Below, piece by piece: positions 7,750 through 14,227 of a stretch of 22,760 bases of DNA. The first letter of the stretch is position 1; every line of letters begins with the position of its first letter. The DNA is from Collinsella sp. (GTDB lineage: Bacteria; Actinomycetota; Coriobacteriia; Coriobacteriales; Coriobacteriaceae): contig JAGZQF010000043.1 of assembly GCA_018382295.1 (NCBI GenBank), positions 1-22,760 on the forward strand. The letters run 5' to 3'. The notes beneath the pieces were generated by a model. It made no database searches, had not been told where the DNA came from, and saw only the letters and a list, made by a program, of their open reading frames with translations. The position numbers and the translations under genes were made by a program.

Positions 7750-8841
7750 ATGGATACCCTCAACGACCTAAACGAGCGCGTCGACGCCTTTGTCGGCACC
7801 AGCTCCTTCGACACGCCTGCCGCGGCAAACGACCAAGCTCCCATCGATGTACCCGCCGAGGTTCACGAGGACATCGTCGCCTCGGTCGATTTCTCCGAGG
7901 TCGAGCTCGCAGACGAGTTCAACGAGCCCCAGGTAGCCGTGACCCCCAACGGACTGCTCCCCATGGAGCCACTGCCCATCGACGGACGTTTGCGCAAGGC
8001 GGCCCTTCGCATGCCCGACGAGATCGAGGAGGCCAGCGGCTTTACGCTCTTCGGCCGACGCATCAAGTCGCTCATTTACACCACCGACGTGGCCGTCATC
8101 CGCAACTCCAATGCCGATGCCGTCTTTGCCGTTTACCCCTTCACGCCGCAGCCCGCCATTACGCAAGCGCTGCTGACCGTCGCCGAGTGCCCGGTCTTCG
8201 TAGGCGTGGGCGGCGGAACTACGACCGGTAAGCGCTCCGTGCAGATGGCAGCCGTCTCCGAGATGCAGGGCGCGGCGGGCTGCGTGGTCAACTCCCCCGC
8301 TACTGCCGAGATGGTCGAGCACATCACCAACATCGCCGACATCCCCGTCATCGCCACGGTCGTTCGCTGCGACGACGATGCCCACGCCACGGTGCGCGCT
8401 GGAGCCAAGATTCTCAACATCGCCGCCGGCAAGAACACGCCCCAGGTCCTACGCGAGCTGCGCGAGCACTATCCCAACCTGCCGCTTATCGCACCGGGCG
8501 GCAAGACGCCCGAGAGCATCCGCGAAACCATCGCCGCCGGCGCCAACGCCATCATCTGGACGCCGCCTTCGGCCCAGCAGCTACAGGCCGACATGATGCA
8601 GCGTTATCGCAAGATGAAGGAAGACGCCACACCTGTCATCTCGCGCGACGATGTGCCCATTATCGACCAGGTCGCCGCCGCCGAAGTCAGCCAGGTCGAG
8701 AACATGAATCCCGACGTGCCGATTCCCGACGAAGTCATCGAGCGCGTTGCCTCGATCCACGAGCGCGTCGAGGAGCATCGCGCCAACCGCGGCCTCAAGC
8801 CGTCACTGCATGGCTTCTTCTTCCGCGGAAAGAAACACTAA
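7750..8841 (+). CDS. Uncharacterised TIM-barrel protein with acidic N-terminal extension
   Basis: The 363-residue protein has an acidic, disordered-looking N-terminus (about 1-75) and then a domain beginning ASGFTLFGRRIKSLIYTTDV. Its later part looks like a phosphate-binding TIM barrel: VFVGVGGGTTTGKRSVQ, IPVIATVVRCDDD, AGAKILNIAAGKNTP, LPLIAPGGKTPESI and AGANAIIWTPPS, the last two resembling the C-terminal phosphate grip of KDPG-aldolase or NanE-type barrels. Similar proteins in clostridia are, as I recall, annotated only loosely as hydrolases, so no reaction is assigned. A basic tail (FFFRGKKH) ends the protein. No ribosome-binding site precedes the ATG. A strong terminator follows, so the gene is probably monocistronic. 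Confidence 0.75.
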   Translation: MDTLNDLNERVDAFVGTSSFDTPAAANDQAPIDVPAEVHEDIVASVDFSEVELADEFNEPQVAVTPNGLLPMEPLPIDGRLRKAALRMPDEIEEASGFTLFGRRIKSLIYTTDVAVIRNSNADAVFAVYPFTPQPAITQALLTVAECPVFVGVGGGTTTGKRSVQMAAVSEMQGAAGCVVNSPATAEMVEHITNIADIPVIATVVRCDDDAHATVRAGAKILNIAAGKNTPQVLRELREHYPNLPLIAPGGKTPESIRETIAAGANAIIWTPPSAQQLQADMMQRYRKMKEDATPVISRDDVPIIDQVAAAEVSQVENMNPDVPIPDEVIERVASIHERVEEHRANRGLKPSLHGFFFRGKKH

Positions 8842-8851
8842 CCCCAACAGC

Positions 8852-8891
8852 AAGGCCCGCCCCACAAACGTGAGGCGGGCCGTTTTCGTTT
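8852..8891 (+). terminator. Rho-independent terminator of the TIM-barrel gene
   Basis: GGCCCGCC at 8854-8861 and GGCGGGCC at 8874-8881 form an 8-bp GC stem, followed by GTTTTCGTTT. It lies 12 bases after the stop codon. The convergent degV gene ends at 8922, so it may also help stop that transcript. Confidence 0.85.
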
Positions 8892-8921
8892 GAGCAATCG
8901 TGCGCGACGTGATGGGCCAAG

Positions 8922-9812
8922 TTAATCCATGCGTTTGTCGCCCATAAAGAAGAGCGCCACCGTACCAGGTCCGGTATGCGAGCCAATCAGAGTACCGATG
9001 TCATTGATCTCAATCTTGCCTTTAAGCTGCGGAACCTGTTCCTCAATCAGCGCCGCAACTGCCTCGGCATCCTCGCGGCACGCCGAGTGCGACATGATGC
9101 ACTTACCCGAATAATCCGCACCGTCCTGCACGTGTGCCATCATGGTCTTGGCCATCTCGGAAATCGCGCGCTTCTTAGTGCGAATCTTCTCACGTGGCGA
9201 CAGCTTGCCGTCGCAATCGACCGTCATAAGCGGGCAAATCTTAAGCGCCGTGCCGATGATCGCGCTCGCAGCCGAAATGCGACCGCCGCGCAGGTAGCTC
9301 GACAGATCGGTCGAGAAGAACCAGTGGTGCAGGTTGAGTTTGTGCTCCTCGATCCAGGCAGCCGTCTCGTCGAGTGAAGCCCCGCTATCGCGCACGTCGG
9401 CGGCATATTCCAGCAACAGGCCAAAGCCCGAAGACGCCGCCAGCGAATCGATGACGCGCACCTTGCCGCCCTGGGGATAGCGATCCGCGAGCATCTGCGC
9501 CGCAACGCAGGCCGATCCATACGTGCCCGAAATACCCGACGACAACGTCAGGTGCAGCACGTCTTTACCCTCGGCAACAAACGGCTCCCAAAACTCCTCG
9601 TACTCACCCACGCTCACCTGAGACGTCTTGGGCATGGCGCCCGAGGCAATCTGGGCAAAAAACTTGTCCGGCGTAATCGACTGATACAGATCGTCCGTAT
9701 AGACAACATCGTCGATCTCGTAATGAAAACACACGACAGGGATATTGCGCGACGCAAAGAACTCACGGGTTCGGTCGGCGGCGGATTCACAGGTCAGGAC
9801 AAAATCACTCAT
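8922..9812 (-). CDS. DegV/FakB-family fatty-acid-binding protein
   Basis: DegV proteins bind a fatty acid between two domains and, as FakB, present it to the kinase FakA for phosphorylation, feeding exogenous fatty acids into lipids. The 296-residue cytosolic protein has the family signatures SDFVLTCESAAD at the start, KTSQVSVGEY, SSGISGTYGSA (head-group and acyl pocket loop), IDSLAASSGFGLL, STDLSSYLRGGRIS and the C-terminal GSHTGPGTVALFFMGDKR. The start at 9812 has AAGGAG six bases upstream; an in-frame ATG six codons earlier has none. A FakA partner is not in this window. An extended -10 promoter lies about 30 bases upstream. Confidence 0.94.
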   Translation of the reverse strand: MSDFVLTCESAADRTREFFASRNIPVVCFHYEIDDVVYTDDLYQSITPDKFFAQIASGAMPKTSQVSVGEYEEFWEPFVAEGKDVLHLTLSSGISGTYGSACVAAQMLADRYPQGGKVRVIDSLAASSGFGLLLEYAADVRDSGASLDETAAWIEEHKLNLHHWFFSTDLSSYLRGGRISAASAIIGTALKICPLMTVDCDGKLSPREKIRTKKRAISEMAKTMMAHVQDGADYSGKCIMSHSACREDAEAVAALIEEQVPQLKGKIEINDIGTLIGSHTGPGTVALFFMGDKRMD

Positions 9813-9840
9813 ATGAGGCTCCTTACTCATTGCTGCGCAA

Positions 9841-9851
9841 ATTATCGCACA
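9841..9851 (-). promoter_or_regulatory. Extended -10 promoter element of degV
   Basis: On the minus strand TGTGCGATAAT lies 28 bases before the degV start, identical over 11 bases to the element upstream of the MetRS-like gene. It has the TGN extension. The predicted leader is about 22 bases and contains the AAGGAG site. Confidence 0.5.
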
Positions 9852-9873
9852 GTGAGCCTACATGCGGTACATA

Positions 9874-9912
9874 TGTCCACTATTTACCAAATCGAACCAA
9901 AAATAGTGAACA
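9874..9912. promoter_or_regulatory. Operator-like inverted repeat between degV and fbp
   Basis: TGTCCACTATTT and AAATAGTGAACA are complementary over 11 of 12 positions, separated by 15 bases. The repeat sits 23 bases upstream of the degV extended -10, a suitable place for a regulator. The rest of the 320-base divergent region (9813-10132) is AT-rich, shows a second inverted repeat near fbp and no gene I can support. Confidence 0.4.
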
Positions 9913-10075
9913 TCTTTACCACCATCGTCTCCACCGGCCCCACGTATAAATATCTGAGAAAACACCTTCTGTCGTCTCCACCCAACCAACACATCTACCT
10001 TCACTAAATCGATTTACCAAACCATTCAGCCGACAATTCAGCCGCTGGCGCAAAATCGAAACAAAAGCGGCGCAT

Positions 10076-10105
10076 ACTGATAAACGTTTGACGCTGTTTA
10101 TCAGT
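10076..10105 (+). promoter_or_regulatory. Inverted repeat in the fbp leader
   Basis: ACTGATAAAC and GTTTATCAGT form a perfect 10-bp stem around a ten-base loop, followed by TTTT, 27 bases before the fbp start. It could be an operator, or an attenuator because of the following T-run. The left arm and loop also contain the palindrome AAACGTTT, reminiscent of LacI-family half-sites. Confidence 0.45.
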
Positions 10106-10132
10106 TTTACCAGCCCCATCGGAAGGTGTTTC

Positions 10133-12064
10133 ATGGTCGCATTCGATCGCAACCCGCAAGACTTCAAGTATCTGCGCCTGCTGTCGAGACAGTTTCCCAC
10201 CGAACAATCCGCATTTACCGAAATTATCAACCTCTCGGCCATCCTCAACCTACCCAAGGGCACCGAGCATTTTATGAGCGACGTGCACGGCGAGTACGAA
10301 GCCTTTATGCACATCCTCAACAACTGCTCGGGCGTCGTGCGCGAGCATGTCGACGAGATCTTTGGCGACAGGCTCACCTTTGACGAAAAGGGCGAGCTGT
10401 GTACGCTCATCTACTACCCGCGCGAGAAGATCGAGCTGGTCCGCAGCCAGCGCGAGGACTCGCCCACCTGGTACAAGACGATGCTTGACCAGCTCATCAT
10501 GGTCGCTCGCTCGCTTTCAAGCCGCTACACGCGCTCCAAGGTGCGTAAGGCCATCCCGCGCGACTACGCCTATATCATCGACGAGTTGTTGCACACGCAC
10601 CCGGACGAGAACAACTATCGCGTGCGCTATCACGAGCGCATCGTGGAGTCCATCCTGGAGACCGCCAGCGCCGACGACTTTATCGAGTCGCTCGCTTCGC
10701 TCATCAAGCGCCTGGCCGTCGACCACCTGCACCTGGTGGGCGATATCTTCGACCGCGGCGGCGGCGCGGCCAAGATTATGGACCGCCTGCTCACCTACCA
10801 TTCGCTCGACATCCAGTGGGGCAACCACGACCTGCTGTGGATGGGCGCTGCGGCCGGTGAGCCCGCCTGCATCGCCACGGTATTGCGCAACAACCTACGC
10901 TACGACAACTACGAGATCCTGGAGAACGACTACGGCATCTCGCTGCGTGAGCTTGTCGCCTTTGCCGATGCCACCTATACCGCCGGTGAGTCCATCACCC
11001 CGCTGATCAAGGCCATCAACGTGCTGCTCTTTAAGCTCGAGGGCCAGATTATCCAGCGCCACCCCGAGTTCGATATGACCAACCGCCTGTTACTCGACAA
11101 GATCGAACACGACACCGGCACGGTCACGCTCGCCGACGGCAGCGTGTGGCCGCTCACGACCTGGCCGCTCACGACCAACGACTTCCCCACCGTCGACCCG
11201 GCGGACCCCTATACGCTCACGCCCCAGGAGCAACACATCATCGACAAGCTCGTGTCCGAGTTTGTCACCGCCGATCACCTGCATCGCCATATCGATTTCC
11301 TCTATTCCCACGGCTCGATGTACAAGGTCGCCAACGGCAACCTGCTCTTCCACGGCTGCGTTCCGCTCAACGAAGACGGCACCTTTAGCAGCATGAACTG
11401 TCTGGGCACCTGGCACGCTGGCCGCGATTATCTCGATTTTTGCGACCACATCGCCCGCCGCGCCTGGCGCGTGGGCGACCGCGACGCTCTCGACTGGATG
11501 TGGTACCTGTGGATTGGCTTTAACTCACCCGCCAGCGGACGCCTGGTGCGTACCTTTGAGCGCGCCTATATCGCCGATAAGAGCACCTGGGTCGAGCCAA
11601 TGGATCCGTACTTTACGCTTACCAAGTCGCCCTCGGTCTGCGATGACATCATGCGCGAGTTTGGCGTCGCGCCCATGGCATGCTCGCCGACCGGCCACAT
11701 CATCAACGGCCACACGCCCGTTAAAACTACCAAGGGCGAGCAGCCCATCCGCGCCGAGGGCAAGCTGCTGGTCATCGATGGCGGCTTCTGCCGCGCTTAC
11801 CATCCCAAGACGGGCATCGCCGGCTATACGCTCATCTCGAGCTCGCGCGGCTGCCGCCTCAAGTCGCACCGGGCCTTTACGACGGTTGCCGAGGCACTCA
11901 CGCGCAACGTGGACATCGAAAGCGAGACCAACCGTTTTGACCAAGCAGACCGTCGCCGCATGGTAAGCGACACCGATACTGGCGCCAAGATCCGCAGCCA
12001 AATCCAGGACCTGCGCCAGCTCCTCGATGCATATAGAAACGGTGCTATCGAGGAGCGCGCCTAG
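10133..12064 (+). CDS. fbp: Class III fructose-1,6-bisphosphatase
   Basis: This cytosolic gluconeogenic enzyme hydrolyses fructose 1,6-bisphosphate to fructose 6-phosphate. The class III type, first known from Bacillus, is a large metallophosphatase. The 643-residue protein shows its metal-binding motifs in order: SDVHGE with D50 and H52, GDIFDRG with D204, GNHD at 230-233, and INGHTPV with H527, followed by VIDGGF. Length matches the family (about 640-670). The start at 10133 has GGAAGG six bases upstream; an in-frame start 15 codons earlier would lie inside the hairpin. An exact 15-base tandem duplication gives WPLTTWPLTT near residue 340. An inverted repeat in the leader suggests carbon-responsive control. 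A GtrA gene follows after 78 bases. Confidence 0.96.
   Translation: MVAFDRNPQDFKYLRLLSRQFPTEQSAFTEIINLSAILNLPKGTEHFMSDVHGEYEAFMHILNNCSGVVREHVDEIFGDRLTFDEKGELCTLIYYPREKIELVRSQREDSPTWYKTMLDQLIMVARSLSSRYTRSKVRKAIPRDYAYIIDELLHTHPDENNYRVRYHERIVESILETASADDFIESLASLIKRLAVDHLHLVGDIFDRGGGAAKIMDRLLTYHSLDIQWGNHDLLWMGAAAGEPACIATVLRNNLRYDNYEILENDYGISLRELVAFADATYTAGESITPLIKAINVLLFKLEGQIIQRHPEFDMTNRLLLDKIEHDTGTVTLADGSVWPLTTWPLTTNDFPTVDPADPYTLTPQEQHIIDKLVSEFVTADHLHRHIDFLYSHGSMYKVANGNLLFHGCVPLNEDGTFSSMNCLGTWHAGRDYLDFCDHIARRAWRVGDRDALDWMWYLWIGFNSPASGRLVRTFERAYIADKSTWVEPMDPYFTLTKSPSVCDDIMREFGVAPMACSPTGHIINGHTPVKTTKGEQPIRAEGKLLVIDGGFCRAYHPKTGIAGYTLISSSRGCRLKSHRAFTTVAEALTRNVDIESETNRFDQADRRRMVSDTDTGAKIRSQIQDLRQLLDAYRNGAIEERA
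11147..11176 (+). repeat. 15-bp in-frame tandem duplication in fbp
   Basis: TGGCCGCTCACGACC occurs twice in direct tandem, encoding WPLTT twice. It keeps the frame and lies in the region between the metallophosphatase motifs, probably a surface loop. Confidence 0.9.
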
Positions 12065-12074
12065 CACCACCCGC

Positions 12075-12109
12075 GGGGATTGGCTAAACTTGCTAAGTTT
12101 GTCATCCCC
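12075..12109 (+). other. Hairpin between fbp and the first GtrA gene
   Basis: GGGGAT pairs with ATCCCC, and inside it AAACTT pairs with AAGTTT around GCT. It starts ten bases after the fbp stop. No T-run follows, so it may be an mRNA processing or stabilising structure rather than a terminator. Confidence 0.35.
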
Positions 12110-12142
12110 ACGGCGCCCCGGCGCCGGCTTAAGGCAGGTACC

Positions 12143-12538
12143 ATGCAAAAGCTCCTTGCGCAGATCATGAAATTTGGCGTCGTCGGTGTCATTGCCACGG
12201 TTATCGACTTTGGCATTATGAATCTGCTCCACTACGGTCTGGGCCTCAACATCCTAATCGCCAACACCAGCGGCTTTATCATCTCACTCATCTTTAACTA
12301 CCTCGCAAGCATGAAGTACGTGTTTGCGCACAAGGAAGGCATGAGCCGCCGCCGCGAGTTCATCATCTTTGTCGTGCTTTCCGTGATCGGCTTGGCTCTC
12401 AACGACGGCATCGTGCTGGCGCTCAACGCCGGCCTGGGACTCGAGGCCAATATCGCCAAGATTTGCGCCACCGCGCTTGTCATGGTCTACAACTTTGTGA
12501 CCCGAAAGATCTTCCTGGAGGGCGACGAGACCAAGTAG
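12143..12538 (+). CDS. GtrA-family membrane protein, first of tandem pair
   Basis: This 131-residue protein has four predicted membrane helices (about 10-30, 36-55, 72-92 and 98-118) and the GtrA pattern: MKFGVVGVIATVIDFGIMN, FIISLIFNYLASMKYVF, a basic loop (KEGMSRRREF), and YNFVTRKIFL at the end. GtrA proteins are implicated in moving lipid-linked sugars across the membrane for cell-surface polysaccharide or teichoic acid decoration. The ATG at 12143 follows AAGGCAGG and starts at the domain; an upstream TTG start is possible but unsupported. It may share a transcript with fbp. Confidence 0.88.
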   Translation: MQKLLAQIMKFGVVGVIATVIDFGIMNLLHYGLGLNILIANTSGFIISLIFNYLASMKYVFAHKEGMSRRREFIIFVVLSVIGLALNDGIVLALNAGLGLEANIAKICATALVMVYNFVTRKIFLEGDETK

Positions 12539-12559
12539 CTCGACACCCCTGCAGCATTA

Positions 12560-12612
12560 CGGCGCCCACGGATGACGCGCACTCAGCGCAGTATCTTCCG
12601 TGGGCGCCGCTC
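12560..12612 (+). terminator. Hairpin after the first GtrA gene, probable terminator
   Basis: CGGCGCCCACGG and CCGTGGGCGCCG form a perfect 12-bp stem around a 26-base loop that itself contains GCGC/GCGC. Only CTCGTTT follows, so termination may be partial. The rest of the gap to 12757 is AT-rich and may hold a promoter for the second GtrA gene; I could not settle on one. Confidence 0.55.
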
Positions 12613-12757
12613 GTTTACGGGCAAATTATCAACGTTTACGGATTAGCTCTTGAAAATTTGGCGAGTTCGTATAGTTCTTGGCAAAGACCTTACGTTTCCC
12701 TTGCAAAAGATCTAAAGTATCCCCTGCTCGATTCATCAACGCATTGGATGTGATTAC

Positions 12758-13165
12758 GTGCGCAAGGCGCTGGCACAACCTCATACCAAGCAGTTCCTCA
12801 AGTTTGCTGTCGTGGGTCTTATCTCCTTTGGCATCGACTGGGGCATGCTCATTGCGCTCGTCGAGCTGTTTCACCTCGACTTTTTGATGAGCACCACGGT
12901 TTCGTTTATCACATCCGTCGTGGTCAACTACTGGCTCAGCATGAAGTACGTGTTCGACCACCGCGAAGGCATGAGCCGCAAGCGCGAGTTCACGATCTTC
13001 ACCATCCTGTCGGTGATCGGCCTGGGCCTCAACGACCTGTACATGTTTGTGGGCGTCACGTTTTTGAGCATCGGCTACCAGGCCATGAAGGCCATCGCCA
13101 CGTTCCTCGTCACCTGGTACAACTACTTCAGCCGCCGCTTTTTCCTCGAGGGCGCACGGTCGTAG
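12758..13165 (+). CDS. GtrA-family membrane protein, second of tandem pair
   Basis: This 135-residue protein has the same four-helix GtrA layout as the preceding gene and closely resembles it: NYWLSMKYVF, EGMSRKREF and LSVIGLGLND match NYLASMKYVF, EGMSRRREF and LSVIGLALND. It ends WYNYFSRRFFLEG. The start is GTG at 12758 with GGATGTG upstream; an ATG ten bases earlier is followed at once by a stop. The likely role is a lipid-linked sugar translocation partner, as for other GtrA proteins; the glycosyltransferase usually found with them is not in the window. The pair arose by duplication or paired transfer. A strong terminator follows. Confidence 0.88.
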   Translation: MRKALAQPHTKQFLKFAVVGLISFGIDWGMLIALVELFHLDFLMSTTVSFITSVVVNYWLSMKYVFDHREGMSRKREFTIFTILSVIGLGLNDLYMFVGVTFLSIGYQAMKAIATFLVTWYNYFSRRFFLEGARS

Positions 13166-13191
13166 TCGATTCGCTATTTGCTTGAATGTAT

Positions 13192-13225
13192 AACCGGTTG
13201 GAATTCCCGTTCCAACCGGTTTTTT
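13192..13225 (+). terminator. Rho-independent terminator after the GtrA pair
   Basis: AACCGGTTGGAA and TTCCAACCGGTT form a perfect 12-bp stem with a six-base loop, followed by a T-run to 13225. It lies 26 bases after the stop codon. Confidence 0.93.
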
Positions 13226-13263
13226 GTTTGCCGAGAGACCCGGCGACCCAGTCCCATTCGCAT

Positions 13264-13302
13264 GAAAAACGGGCGGTCCGGATGTTGGTCCGAACCGCCC
13301 GT
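13264..13302 (-). terminator. Rho-independent terminator of the DUF4430 operon
   Basis: Read on the minus strand, ACGGGCGGTTCGGA pairs with TCCGGACCGCCCGT (one wobble) around a six-base loop, then TTTTT. It begins 22 bases after the stop of the DUF4430 single-domain gene. Confidence 0.9.
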
Positions 13303-13324
13303 CTGGCGCGCTATGTCGAGGCCT

Positions 13325-14227
13325 CTAGCCCGTTACGTAATACCAAACGACGTTGTCACCATTGGAGAGAACGTAGTTACTGCAGGCCGTCATGGGCGTT
13401 GTGCCGTTGACGGAGTACATCCAGCCGCTCGTGCCGCCGTACTGTTTCTCGGCCAAACCACCAATCGCGGAGACATACGTACCGTACGACGAGCCATGTG
13501 CGTTGACAGAAAGGCCCAGCGCGCACAGGGCATCGTAGACGGTAGCGCCTTCGTTAAAGGTAAAGGTGCCACCAGAGGACACAGGATTGCCCACAGAGCT
13601 CGATGTGACCGAAACCGTCACCGTAACGTAGTTGGACTCCTGCGAGCCGCTCTGGCCGCCCGAGGAGGCGTTTCCACCATTAGAGGATGAGGCTCCATTA
13701 GACGACTGGCCACCGCCCGAAGAAGCACCACCAGACACCTTGGAAGTATCGCCGGCTCCCGTATTCTGGACAGCGGATTTATCGCCAGACTTCTTGCCGT
13801 CCTGGTCCTCGGACTTCTTGCTATCCGAGTTTTTGTCCGATTCCTTGTCCGAAGACTCGGAATCGTCCTTGCCGTCGTTCGAACCCTTGAACTCATCTTT
13901 TGCGTCATTCGATGACTTGGAATCCTTGGAACTGGCCTCGCCCGAAGTCGTAGTCGAGCCAGACGCCTTGGTGTCCTTGGTGACGACGCTCTCCCCCGTC
14001 ACGGTCTGAATGATCCAGTCGATGGACCAGGCACCGCTTGTGGAAGGATGGACGAAACCCAGCGAGACGACGATCAGAATGGTGCATGCAGCAGTCAGAA
14101 CGCCGAGGAGCGCCTTGCGACGAGAGGTGGACGCCGCCGAAGCGGCGCCCTTTTGCTTTGGATCATCGAGCTGGATAAACGAGGAGTCGGGCTGTTGCCC
14201 GCTGGTCTCCTTGGGCTTATCGGGCAT
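13325..14227 (-). CDS. Membrane-anchored protein with a C-terminal DUF4430 domain
   Basis: The 300-residue protein has a short cytoplasmic N-terminus, a basic stretch (STSRRKA) and one hydrophobic helix at about 39-59 (LLGVLTAACTILIVVSLGFV). A long extracellular linker rich in Ser, Asp, Lys and Gly (about 85-200) follows, then a C-terminal DUF4430 domain from about 200: FNEGATVYDALCALGL, GTSGWMYSVNG and YVLSNGDNVVWYYVTG. DUF4430 is related to the C-terminal domain of transcobalamin and intrinsic factor. The ATG at 14227 has AAGG nine bases upstream and overlaps the end of the preceding gene by 11 bases, so the two are probably translationally coupled and both under the cobalamin riboswitch. 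Possible role: receiving cobalamin or holding it near the membrane; this is inference. Confidence 0.85.
   Translation of the reverse strand: MPDKPKETSGQQPDSSFIQLDDPKQKGAASAASTSRRKALLGVLTAACTILIVVSLGFVHPSTSGAWSIDWIIQTVTGESVVTKDTKASGSTTTSGEASSKDSKSSNDAKDEFKGSNDGKDDSESSDKESDKNSDSKKSEDQDGKKSGDKSAVQNTGAGDTSKVSGGASSGGGQSSNGASSSNGGNASSGGQSGSQESNYVTVTVSVTSSSVGNPVSSGGTFTFNEGATVYDALCALGLSVNAHGSSYGTYVSAIGGLAEKQYGGTSGWMYSVNGTTPMTACSNYVLSNGDNVVWYYVTG

Noticed and set aside
10076..10105. CcpA cre site in the fbp leader
   Set aside because: Aligned on the central CG, several conserved positions of the cre consensus do not match, so only a generic inverted repeat is reported.
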